Source of the DNA: Acidimicrobiaceae bacterium
GTDB lineage: Bacteria; Actinomycetota; Acidimicrobiia; Acidimicrobiales; Palsa-688
Length of the DNA: 5,854 nucleotides
Assembly (NCBI GenBank): GCA_003156795.1
Contig: PMHU01000260.1
Coordinates: 1,363-7,216, forward strand
Reading direction: 5' to 3'
In this document: piece after piece, positions 1 through 5,629 of the stretch
Layout: every line of letters starts with the position of its first letter
How positions within the stretch are numbered: the stretch's first letter is position 1
Position numbers and translations under genes: made by a program
The notes under the pieces: generated by a model
Database searches by the model: none
What the model saw: the letters and a program-made list of their open reading frames with translations, nothing else
Told to the model about the DNA's origin: nothing

Positions 1-862
1 TGCGCAACGGCGGGTTCACCTTGAACACCGGGTCGTAGGAGGCGACCTCGGCGTCCGTCAGGGTGAAGTGATGAGGCGCCACTTCCGCGGTGACGGCCAG
101 GCCGGAGGCCTTCGCCCCCCGGATCATCGCCAGCGAGCCGGCCGTGGACAGGTGAAGGAAGTGGACCCGCGCTCCCGTCAGGCGGGCCAGGGCCAGGTCT
201 CGCATGAGCATGAGCTCCTCAGCCTCGGCCGGCTGCCCTGGAATACCGAGGCGGCTCGACCATTCCCCTTCGTGCATGTGACCCCCGCCGGCCAGCGACG
301 CGTCCTCGCAGTGTTGCGCCAGCGTGACGCCCAGGGCGGATGCGTACTCCAAAGCGCGCCGCATGAGCCGAGCGTCCTGGACCCCGCTACCGTCGTCGGT
401 GAAAAGCTTGACGCCGAGGGAGGCCATCTCGGCCATGGGCGCCAGGAGCCGGCCTTCCCGCCCCACGGTGATGGCGCCCGCCACCCGCACGTCGCAGCAG
501 GACTCGGCGCCCAAGTCGAGGACCTGGCCCACGACGGCGGCGCTGTCGATCGTAGGCTCGGTGTTGGGCATGGCTACCAGCGCGGTGTATCCGCCCAAGG
601 CCGCCGCCCTGGCCCCCGACGCGACGGTCTCGGCCTCTTCTCGCCCCGGTTCTCTCAAGTGAGCGTGCAGGTCGACCAACCCAGGAGCCACGACACAACC
701 AGACGCTTCAAGGACGACGGTCCCCGCCGGCACCGAGGTGATTTTGGAGCCGACGGTGGCGATCACTCCCTCTTGGATCAGCACGTCGGCCGACCGGGAA
801 CCGGTCGAGTCGATGACCGTGCCGCCACGGATCACGACGGCGGAAGGGTTACGCAGCGGCAA
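1..862 (-). CDS. pyrC: Dihydroorotase, class I (3' end beyond left edge)
   Basis: This enzyme closes carbamoyl-aspartate to dihydroorotate, the third step of de novo UMP synthesis, in the cytoplasm. The visible 287 codons read as a class I amidohydrolase-fold dihydroorotase. A short beta-rich N-terminus (VIRGGTVID, about residues 10-18) is followed by the metal motif DLHAHLREPG with H66 and H68. Then come MPNTEPT (98-104), VKLFTDDG (151-158, with the class I metal/bridging Asp), the metal histidine H184 in QHCED, H237 in HFLHLST, and KVNPPLR at the cut end. The catalytic Asp near the C-terminus lies outside the window. I chose the TTG at 862 because a purine-rich GGGGGTGG sits just before it, giving a 14-bp overlap with pyrB. 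The alternative is GTG at 835, just before the conserved IRGG. It is the last visible gene of the pyrR-pyrB-pyrC unit; carA and carB commonly follow in such operons but cannot be seen here. Confidence 0.95.
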   Translation of the reverse strand, partial: MPLRNPSAVVIRGGTVIDSTGSRSADVLIQEGVIATVGSKITSVPAGTVVLEASGCVVAPGLVDLHAHLREPGREEAETVASGARAAALGGYTALVAMPNTEPTIDSAAVVGQVLDLGAESCCDVRVAGAITVGREGRLLAPMAEMASLGVKLFTDDGSGVQDARLMRRALEYASALGVTLAQHCEDASLAGGGHMHEGEWSSRLGIPGQPAEAEELMLMRDLALARLTGARVHFLHLSTAGSLAMIRGAKASGLAVTAEVAPHHFTLTDAEVASYDPVFKVNPPLR

Positions 863-1901
863 GATCCACCCCCGATCCCAGAAGGAGGTACAGGACCGCC
901 ATCCTGACGGCTACGCCGTTGGCCACCTGGTTGGTGATCACCGACGCGGGCAAGTCGGCGACCTCGGCCGCGATTTCGACGCCCCGATTGACCGGTCCAG
1001 GGTGCATTATGAGCGCCCCTTCCGGTAAAAGGTCGGCCCGCTGCCGGGTGAGACCGTAGGTCGCGGTGTATTCACGCAGCGACGGAAGAAGCGCTTCGAT
1101 CATCCGCTCCTTTTGCAGGCGCAGCAGGTAGACCACGTCGAGCTTGGGCAGCACCGACTCCAAGTCGTGGGATACGTCGACCGGCCAGCCCACCAGGGAA
1201 GCCGGGAGCAGCGTGGGCGGCGCCACCAAGGTGACGTGGGCGCCCAGGGCCGCGAACGCGATCACATCCGAACGCGCCACCCGACTGTGGCGGACGTCGC
1301 CGACGATGGCGATCCGCAGGCCTTGGAGGGTGGGCACCGACTTGATGCCGCGAGCGCGCTGTTGTTGCCGGATCGTGTAGCAGTCGAGGAGGGCCTGGGT
1401 GGGGTGTTCGTGCCAACCATCCCCGGCGTTGATCACCGAAGGGCCGTGCACCCAGCGGGAGACTTGCCATGGGACCCCCGACCCGCCATGCCGGACGACC
1501 ACGGCGTCGATGCCCATGGCTTCGATCGTCTGCACGGTGTCCCGCAAGGACTCCCCCTTCTTGAGCGACGAGCTCGAAGACGAGAACGTCATGACGTCGG
1601 CGGACAACCGGCGGGCGGCCGTCTCGAAGCTCAGGCGGGTCCGGGTCGAGTCCTCGAAGAAGAGCGACACCACGGTCTTGCCCCGCAACGCCGGCACCTT
1701 TGGGATGGATCGGGAGCTCACTTCTACGAAACTGTCCGTGAGCTTCATCACCTCGTCGATTCCTTCTGCTCCCAGATCGGCGATCGACAACAGGTGGCGG
1801 CCGGCTCTCGGCTGGTCCGCTTGAGCAATGGTGGAGGGGGCGCCGGCGCTCCCGGTGGTCGTGCCGGTGGCGCTCGTTCCGGTGGTCGTGCCCACGGTCA
1901 T
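849..1901 (-). CDS. pyrB: Aspartate carbamoyltransferase catalytic subunit
   Basis: It transfers the carbamoyl group from carbamoyl phosphate to aspartate, the committed step of pyrimidine synthesis. The carbamoyl-phosphate motif STRTR is at residues 85-89 in SLFFEDSTRTRLSFETA, and the mobile SSLKKGES loop is near 111-118. HPTQALLD starts at 166, HSRVARS is near 205-211, the aspartate-side LRLQKERM near 260, and MHPGPVNRGVEI near 299. The 350 residues exceed the usual 300-320 because about 34 residues precede the conserved RHLLSIADL. That extension is nearly all T, G, S and A and is partly built from a DNA repeat. No ATG, GTG or TTG lies in frame between codon 3 and the conserved core, so the extension appears genuine unless a non-standard start is used. 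No pyrI regulatory chain gene is visible. The start lies 10 bp after the pyrR stop with only a weak Shine-Dalgarno (GTGGGT), which suggests translational coupling to pyrR. Confidence 0.96.
   Translation of the reverse strand: MTVGTTTGTSATGTTTGSAGAPSTIAQADQPRAGRHLLSIADLGAEGIDEVMKLTDSFVEVSSRSIPKVPALRGKTVVSLFFEDSTRTRLSFETAARRLSADVMTFSSSSSSLKKGESLRDTVQTIEAMGIDAVVVRHGGSGVPWQVSRWVHGPSVINAGDGWHEHPTQALLDCYTIRQQQRARGIKSVPTLQGLRIAIVGDVRHSRVARSDVIAFAALGAHVTLVAPPTLLPASLVGWPVDVSHDLESVLPKLDVVYLLRLQKERMIEALLPSLREYTATYGLTRQRADLLPEGALIMHPGPVNRGVEIAAEVADLPASVITNQVANGVAVRMAVLYLLLGSGVDLAAA
1852..1892. repeat. Imperfect direct repeat encoding the Thr/Gly tail at the PyrB N-terminus
   Basis: The 14-mer CCGGTGGTCGTGCC occurs at 1852-1865 and again at 1879-1892, 27 bp (nine codons) apart. 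A partial CCGGTGG lies between them at 1864-1870. Read on the minus strand it gives two GTTTG units in the N-terminal extension of PyrB. Because the period is a multiple of three, gain or loss of a unit would keep the frame. The repeat is visible directly; a slippage origin is inferred. Confidence 0.7.
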
Positions 1902-1915
1902 TTACCCACGCTCAT
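1898..1915 (-). other. Five-codon mini-ORF bridging the pyrR stop and pyrB start
   Basis: On the minus strand ATGAGCGTGGGTAAATGA reads M-S-V-G-K-stop. Its ATG overlaps the pyrR TGA as ATGA, and its own TGA overlaps the pyrB ATG as ATGA. It could pass terminating ribosomes from pyrR to pyrB, but a string this short can arise by chance and it has no Shine-Dalgarno of its own. A direct re-start at the pyrB ATG ten bases on needs no such step. Confidence 0.2.
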
Positions 1916-2481
1916 TTGGCTGTCACGTCCCCGATGACCACGCCGGCCTCGGTGGCGTCGACCATCTCGTCGCGTCGGGTGGGCAGGTTTTTGCCGACGT
2001 AGTCGGGCCGGATCGGCAGCTCGCGGTGACCCCGGTCGACCATCACGGCCAGCTGCACCGACTTGGCCCGGCCGTAGTCGGCCAACGCGTTGAGCGCCGC
2101 CCTGATGGTTCGGCCGGTAAACAGCACGTCGTCGACGAGGACCACGGTCCGGCCGGTCAGGTCCAGCGGTATCTCCGTCGTCGCCTCCGGCAGCACCGGC
2201 CGGAGGCCTATGTCATCCCGGTAGAAGGCGACGTCCAGGGTGCCCAGGGCGACATCGTCGCCGGTCACCTCTCCGATCACTTGGGCCAGCCGTTCGGCGA
2301 TCCATACGCCGCCGGTCTGCAATCCCACCAACACCACGTCCGCCGTGACCGGGTTGCGCTCGATGATCTCGTGAGCCATACGCCAGGTGGCTCGACGCAC
2401 ATCCTCGCCATCCATGACCGTGGTGCGGGCAACAAAAACGCCCCCATATGGGGGCGCCAAGGCACGCTCACGTTTGGCCAA
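1912..2481 (-). CDS. pyrR: Bifunctional pyr operon RNA-binding regulator / uracil phosphoribosyltransferase
   Basis: PyrR binds pyr leader RNA when UMP/UTP is plentiful and lowers expression; PRPP opposes this. Many members also convert uracil and PRPP to UMP. The phosphoribosyltransferase fold is clear. VLVGLQTGGVWIAERLA is at 50-66, FYRDDIG near 87-92, and the PRPP loop VVLVDDVLFTGRTIRAAL at 113-130. The PyrR signature VDRGHRELPIRPDYVGKNLPT runs through 148-168. The TTG at 2481 is preferred because AGGAGG lies four bases before it. It gives 189 residues with about 22 ahead of the conserved MDGEDVRRA segment. An ATG at 2415 would give a normal-looking 167-residue protein but has no ribosome site. 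An intrinsic-terminator-like hairpin falls inside codons 9-15 if TTG is used. It is the first gene of the pyr unit, with pyrB 10 bp downstream. Confidence 0.95.
   Translation of the reverse strand: MAKRERALAPPYGGVFVARTTVMDGEDVRRATWRMAHEIIERNPVTADVVLVGLQTGGVWIAERLAQVIGEVTGDDVALGTLDVAFYRDDIGLRPVLPEATTEIPLDLTGRTVVLVDDVLFTGRTIRAALNALADYGRAKSVQLAVMVDRGHRELPIRPDYVGKNLPTRRDEMVDATEAGVVIGDVTAK
2431..2456 (-). terminator. Intrinsic terminator / attenuator inside the 5' end of pyrR
   Basis: On the minus strand CGCCCCC (2456-2450), loop ATAT (2449-2446) and GGGGGCG (2445-2439) form a perfect 7-bp GC hairpin. Two G-U pairs can extend its base. Five T follow at once (2438-2434), then GTT. This is the form of a rho-independent terminator reading toward pyrR, pyrB and pyrC. 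On the plus strand no T-run follows it. It lies about 25 bases after the TTG start, within codons 9-15 encoding APPYGGV, so an elongating ribosome would melt it while an unoccupied message would let it fold. Coupling to translation is inferred. Confidence 0.72.
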
Positions 2482-2491
2482 CTGTCCTCCT
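2479..2491 (-). promoter_or_regulatory. pyrR: Strong ribosome binding site that decides the TTG start of pyrR
   Basis: AGGAGG (2491-2486) is followed by ACAG and then TTG (2481-2479). It is the strongest Shine-Dalgarno seen in the window and begins four bases after the lower stem of the PyrR-binding hairpin. A PyrR protein on that hairpin could therefore cover it. The spacing is slightly short but workable. Confidence 0.8.
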
Positions 2492-2517
2492 CGGTCCGTG
2501 CCGGCCTCACTGGACCG
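2492..2517 (-). promoter_or_regulatory. Alternative leader stem competing with the PyrR-binding loop
   Basis: On the minus strand CGGUCC (2517-2512) can pair perfectly with GGACCG (2497-2492), enclosing a 14-base loop. These arms reuse bases of both strands of the PyrR-binding hairpin, so the two folds exclude each other. The 3' arm directly abuts the AGGAGG site. Whether this is the ligand-free form is inferred; its 6 bp may be less stable than the bulged PyrR hairpin. Confidence 0.45.
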
Positions 2518-2526
2518 GCTTCACGG
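2496..2526 (-). promoter_or_regulatory. PyrR-binding loop in the pyr leader RNA
   Basis: On the minus strand the RNA folds as lower stem CCGU/ACGG (2526-2523 with 2499-2496), a 5' purine bulge GAA (2522-2520), and upper stem GCCGG/CCGGC (2519-2515 with 2504-2500). The tip is UCCAGUGAGG. The core GGUCCAGUGAGGCC fits the known PyrR recognition pattern ARUCCNGNGAGGYU apart from G for A at its first position and C for U at its last. The first change is balanced by the second, since those bases pair. Both the loop bases and the purine bulge on the 5' side are typical of PyrR targets in Bacillus and mycobacteria. With the hairpin just upstream of the pyrR ribosome site, repression by blocking translation is the natural reading. 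Confidence 0.85.
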
Positions 2527-2537
2527 CTCGAAGATCC

Positions 2538-2543
2538 AGTGTA
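2538..2543 (-). promoter_or_regulatory. Putative -10 element of the pyrR-pyrB-pyrC promoter
   Basis: TACACT on the minus strand fits the actinobacterial TANNNT -10 pattern and would start transcription near 2528-2531. That places the whole PyrR-binding hairpin in a leader of roughly 50 bases. No good -35 hexamer is found at 16-19 bp; TTCGCA lies 20 bp away. The call rests on the -10 and on the logic of the leader. Confidence 0.5.
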
Positions 2544-2566
2544 GCCAACGGCCAGAGCAAACGTGC

Positions 2567-2584
2567 GAACCCCAAGCGGGGATC
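2567..2584 (-). other. Short hairpin between nusB and the pyr promoter
   Basis: GAACCCC and GGGGATC flank AAGC. This gives four G-C pairs, one A-A mismatch (U-U on the other strand) and two outer pairs. It lies after the nusB stop, just upstream of the predicted pyr promoter. It has no T-run, so it is a poor intrinsic terminator. It may end or stabilise the nusB message, or mean nothing. Confidence 0.3.
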
Positions 2585-2608
2585 GTCGGGTCAGAGACGC
2601 TCGATTGG

Positions 2609-3079
2609 CTAGGGAAGCTCCCCGTTGGGCGTTCCGTCGCCCGCCCCGCCCCGACCCTCGTCGCCTCGCACCACGACGGCGATGGCGGCCAGGACCCCGT
2701 TGACGAACCGGCCGGACTCGTCGGTCGAGTACTGGGCGGCCAGGTCGACCGCTTCGGAGATGACCACGGCGGTCGGCACGTCGGGGTGCGACAGCAGCTC
2801 GAAGGTCGCCATGCGAAGCAGGGCCCGATCGACGGCCGGCATGCGGTCCATGACCCAGCCGATGGAGTGCGACGAGATCAGCGAGTCGATCCTTCCCAGC
2901 TCGAGCCCGACCCCCGATACCAGACCGGCGGCAAAGGCGTCCGGGGGCACCGGCAGCTCATCCAGCAACGCGACCGGTTCCACCCCTTTCGACTCCGCCT
3001 CGTACAGGAGCGACAGCGCCCGCTCGCGGGCCTCCCGGCGCGCTACCGGCTGCACGGTGGGAAGCCGCGGCAGCCGCAC
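2609..3079 (-). CDS. nusB: Transcription antitermination factor NusB
   Basis: NusB pairs with NusE (ribosomal protein S10) on boxA RNA and helps RNA polymerase read through rRNA operons. The 156 residues form the usual single all-helical NusB domain. The family start ARREARERALSLLYEAE is at 13-29. The central RMPAVDRALLRMATFELL follows. The C-terminal signature is DVPTAVVISEAVDLAAQYSTDESGRFVNGVL. A loose G/D-rich tail ends the protein. The chosen GTG (3079) lies 13 bp after the efp stop with a poor ribosome site. A GTG seven codons further in, before QPVARREAR, is a fair alternative. In Streptomyces the developmental regulator gene bldD lies between nusB and pyrR; here that place holds only 127 bp of leader DNA. 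Confidence 0.95.
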   Translation of the reverse strand: MRLPRLPTVQPVARREARERALSLLYEAESKGVEPVALLDELPVPPDAFAAGLVSGVGLELGRIDSLISSHSIGWVMDRMPAVDRALLRMATFELLSHPDVPTAVVISEAVDLAAQYSTDESGRFVNGVLAAIAVVVRGDEGRGGAGDGTPNGELP

Positions 3080-3092
3080 CGAGAACCCGGTG

Positions 3093-3661
<569 letters not shown>

Positions 3662-3662
<1 letters not shown>

Positions 3663-4765
3663 CAGGGGGCATCCTTCAGTGTGCTGGTGAGAGGTCGGCA
3701 GCCATCCTCGGTAACCACGACGGTGTCCTCGATGCGGACACCCCCGATCCCTGGCAAGTACACGCCCGGTTCGACGGTGACAACGTGGCCGACGGCCAGT
3801 GTATCGGTCGACACCGACGACAAGGAGGGGGCCTCATGGATTTCGAGACCCACGCCGTGTCCGGTGCCGTGCACGAAGTTCTCGGCCCAGCCGGCATCAG
3901 CGATCAACGAACGGCAAGCCTGGTCGACGTCGACACATGCCGCGCCCGGCCTGACCGCCGCCACACCGGCGGCTTGGGCTGCGAGCACGACGTCGACGGC
4001 CTGGCGCAGCACGGGGTCGCCCAACCCGTCCACCCACACCGTCCGGGTCATGTCGGAGTGGTAGCCCTCGAAGAGGGCCCCGAAGTCCAGCACGATCGGC
4101 TCGGACCGTCCGATCTGACGCGAACCAGGCCGGTGATGGGGCTTGGCCGCATTCGGACCGCTGGCGACGATCGTTTCAAAGGATGGCGCCGTCGCCCCCA
4201 AAACGCACATTTCAAAGTCCAGCAGCCTGCCGAAATCGGCCTCGGTCAGGCCCTCGGCCAACCGTCCGCGCACCGCGGACAGGGCTTCGTCGGCTATTCG
4301 AGCCGCTGCGGCCAGGCGGTCCAACTCCCCCGCGTCCTTGATCCGGCGCAAACCTTCGACCAGCCCAAGAGACGGGGTCAGCTCGATCCCCGGGAACCAT
4401 TTCTCGGCGAACGCCCGCTGCCGGGCCCACGAAACGTGGTCGGCCTCGAGCGCCAGGCCCACCACGCCGCTGCCCGCCACGACGGCCCTGCCGCGCTCGG
4501 CCTGCCCGGCTGCCGGGCACACCTCGATTCGAGCGCCCACCCCGGCCGACGCAAGCTGCTCAGCCGCTTGTGTCCCGTAGCGACCGTCTGTCAGTAGGAC
4601 GGCCTCGTCCGGGAGCACGAACAGCATCCCGGCCGAACCGGCGAAACCCGTGAGGTACCGGACGTTGGTGAGGCTGGTTACCAGCAAGGCGGGCGGCTGG
4701 TCGGACTCGACCATGGATTGTCGCAGCCGGGCCAGCCGGTCGCTGACCTGCATAGATGCGATCAC
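3662..4765 (-). CDS. pepQ: M24 family Xaa-Pro peptidase (aminopeptidase P / prolidase type)
   Basis: A two-metal peptidase that removes or splits N-terminal residues next to proline, in the cytoplasm. Residues 1-135 form the creatinase-type N-domain (LTNVRYLTGFAGSAG, LLTDGRYGTQA). Residues from about 143 form the pita-bread catalytic domain. All five metal ligands are visible: D227 in VLDFGA, D238 in SDMTRTVWV, H303 in HGTGHGVGLEIHEAP, E332 in VEPGVY and E346 in VRIEDT. H210 in NAAKPHHRPG fits the substrate-side histidine. The 367 residues match the short forms found beside efp in many bacteria. Sequence alone does not separate aminopeptidase P from prolidase, so the symbol is tentative. The GTG at 4765 is used; an ATG four codons inside (4753) is possible. 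A -10-like TACTGT lies eight bases before the GTG, so the message may be leaderless. It heads the peptidase-efp-nusB unit. Confidence 0.93.
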
Positions 4766-4772
4766 GGTCGCT

Positions 4773-4778
4773 TACAGT
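4773..4778 (+). promoter_or_regulatory. Putative -10 element for the prepilin peptidase transcript
   Basis: TACAGT fits TANNNT. Six bases separate it from GTG at 4785, so transcription could start on that codon. No clear -35 lies at the right distance (GCATAG at 17 bp). It shares six of seven bases with the opposite-strand -10 at 4774-4779. Confidence 0.45.
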
Positions 4779-4779
4779 A
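4774..4779 (-). promoter_or_regulatory. Putative -10 element for the M24 peptidase-efp-nusB unit
   Basis: The minus strand reads TACTGT, a TANNNT hexamer, eight bases before the peptidase GTG at 4765. No ribosome site precedes that GTG, which fits a leaderless or nearly leaderless message. The -35 region is weak (AAAGCG at 17 bp; CTGAAA is 20 bp away). Confidence 0.45.
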
Positions 4780-4784
4780 CCTGG

Positions 4785-4865
4785 GTGTTTACTCGTCGCT
4801 TTCAGGGACGGCACCGTCGCTTCGGCGTGGGCTCCCTCGCTCGGTCTGGCGGCCGCCCACAGTGA
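4785..4865 (+). CDS. Possible leaderless 26-codon arginine-rich upstream ORF
   Basis: From GTG at 4785 the frame reads 26 residues, beginning FTRRFQGRHRRFG after the start and ending GGRPQ, with seven arginines. Its TGA (4863-4865) overlaps the GTG of the prepilin peptidase in GTGA, the usual form of translational coupling. A -10-like TACAGT ends six bases upstream, so a leaderless start on this GTG is possible. The peptide has no membrane segment or known motif that I recognise. Its role, if any, would be to deliver ribosomes to the next gene, which lacks a convincing ribosome site. It could also be a chance frame in GC-rich DNA. Confidence 0.4.
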   Translation: MFTRRFQGRHRRFGVGSLARSGGRPQ

Positions 4866-5629
4866 CGACACTGTTGATCGTGGCGGCGGTGCTGTACGGC
4901 GTCATGATCGGTTCCTTCTTGAACGTGGTGATCTATCGGGTACCGCTCAAGAAGTCCATCAGCAAGCCGCGGTCCGCCTGCCCCCAGTGCGACAACCCGA
5001 TCGCGCCTAGGGACAACATCCCGATCGTCTCGTGGCTGTTCCTACGCGGTAAGTGCCGCCATTGCGGACTGCCGATTTCCGTTCGGTACCCTTTGGTAGA
5101 GGCCCTGACGGGTGGGCTGTTCGTCCTGGTCGCCTTGCGCTTCGGCTGGAGTTGGACGCTGCCCGCGGAAGTCATCTTCGTCTCGGGTCTGGTGGCGCTC
5201 GCCTTCACCGACCTCGACCACCTACTCCTCCCCAGGGCCATCGTGTACCCCGTCTCCGGGTTGGTCGCAGCCGCGCTACTCGTGGCCGCGGCGGCGCAGG
5301 GAAGCTGGCACCGCTTGCTCATCGCGGCGATATGTGCGGCCGTCGAGTTCGCCTTTCTGTTCTCCATCCACTTCATCAGCCCGCGGTCCATGGGCTTCGG
5401 TGACGTGCGCTTCGGGCCGCTGATCGCTTTGGCGCTCGGTTGGTTGGGATGGCGCTACGCATTCGTGGGCTTCATGGCCGCCAACCTCACCGGTGCTGCC
5501 GTCGGCCTCGCCCTCATCGCGGCCGGGCGGACCGGGCGCAAGACTCCGATCCCTTTCGGAGTGTTCCTGTCGCTTGGCGCCGTGCTGGCCATCGCGTTCG
5601 GCGGCCTCATCCCGGCCAACCTGAGATAG
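4862..5629 (+). CDS. pilD: Type IV prepilin peptidase / N-methyltransferase (A24 family)
   Basis: A membrane aspartic protease that cuts the short leader of type IV pilin-like proteins and, in complete forms, methylates the new N-terminus. The 255 residues are the full bacterial form. The first membrane helix leads into GSFLNVVIYRVP (17-28). The N-terminal zinc domain has CPQC (40-43) and CRHC (65-68), with IVSWLFLRGKC between. About seven further hydrophobic segments follow. The catalytic aspartates are D117 in FTDLDHLLLP and D181 in GFGDVRFG. GTG at 4862 is the first usable in-frame start before the first helix; its Shine-Dalgarno is poor, but it sits in GTGA with the stop of a short upstream frame. 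No pilin or assembly gene is in the window, so the partner system (type IV pilus, competence or type II secretion) is unknown and the symbol is by family only. It is the only plus-strand gene, placed between aroQ and the peptidase-efp unit. Confidence 0.94.
   Translation: MTTLLIVAAVLYGVMIGSFLNVVIYRVPLKKSISKPRSACPQCDNPIAPRDNIPIVSWLFLRGKCRHCGLPISVRYPLVEALTGGLFVLVALRFGWSWTLPAEVIFVSGLVALAFTDLDHLLLPRAIVYPVSGLVAAALLVAAAAQGSWHRLLIAAICAAVEFAFLFSIHFISPRSMGFGDVRFGPLIALALGWLGWRYAFVGFMAANLTGAAVGLALIAAGRTGRKTPIPFGVFLSLGAVLAIAFGGLIPANLR

Noticed and set aside
68..907. Long plus-strand open frame of about 279 codons opposite pyrC
   Set aside because: It is antisense to a clear dihydroorotase, has no known motif and an odd R/G/H/P-rich composition, as expected from the opposite strand of GC-rich coding DNA.
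2439..2456. The perfect GC palindrome as a DNA operator rather than an RNA hairpin
   Set aside because: The immediate T-run on the pyrR-sense side and the ATAT tetraloop fit an intrinsic terminator better; no second site is present. It is not fully excluded.
1113..2544. Overlapping plus-strand open frames opposite pyrB and pyrR
   Set aside because: The minus-strand proteins show complete family motifs across the same span; the plus-strand products are low-information shadows.
4503..4519. GC hairpin TGCCCGG-CTG-CCGGGCA
   Set aside because: It lies inside the M24 peptidase coding region (CPAAGQA), has no T-run on either strand, and such short GC palindromes are expected at this base composition.
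3785..4597. Plus-strand open frame of about 270 codons opposite the M24 peptidase
   Set aside because: All five metal ligands and the whole fold are encoded on the minus strand; the plus-strand product resembles nothing recognisable.
4848..4857. Palindrome GGCGGCCGCC just before the prepilin peptidase start
   Set aside because: Ten bases of pure G and C are likely by chance here, and there is no second copy or known operator to support a regulatory role.
4718..4861. Upstream extension of the prepilin peptidase to ATG at 4718
   Set aside because: It would add 48 residues without membrane or family character, begin inside the M24 peptidase gene and run upstream of its likely promoter; the family begins at the first membrane helix right after GTG 4862.
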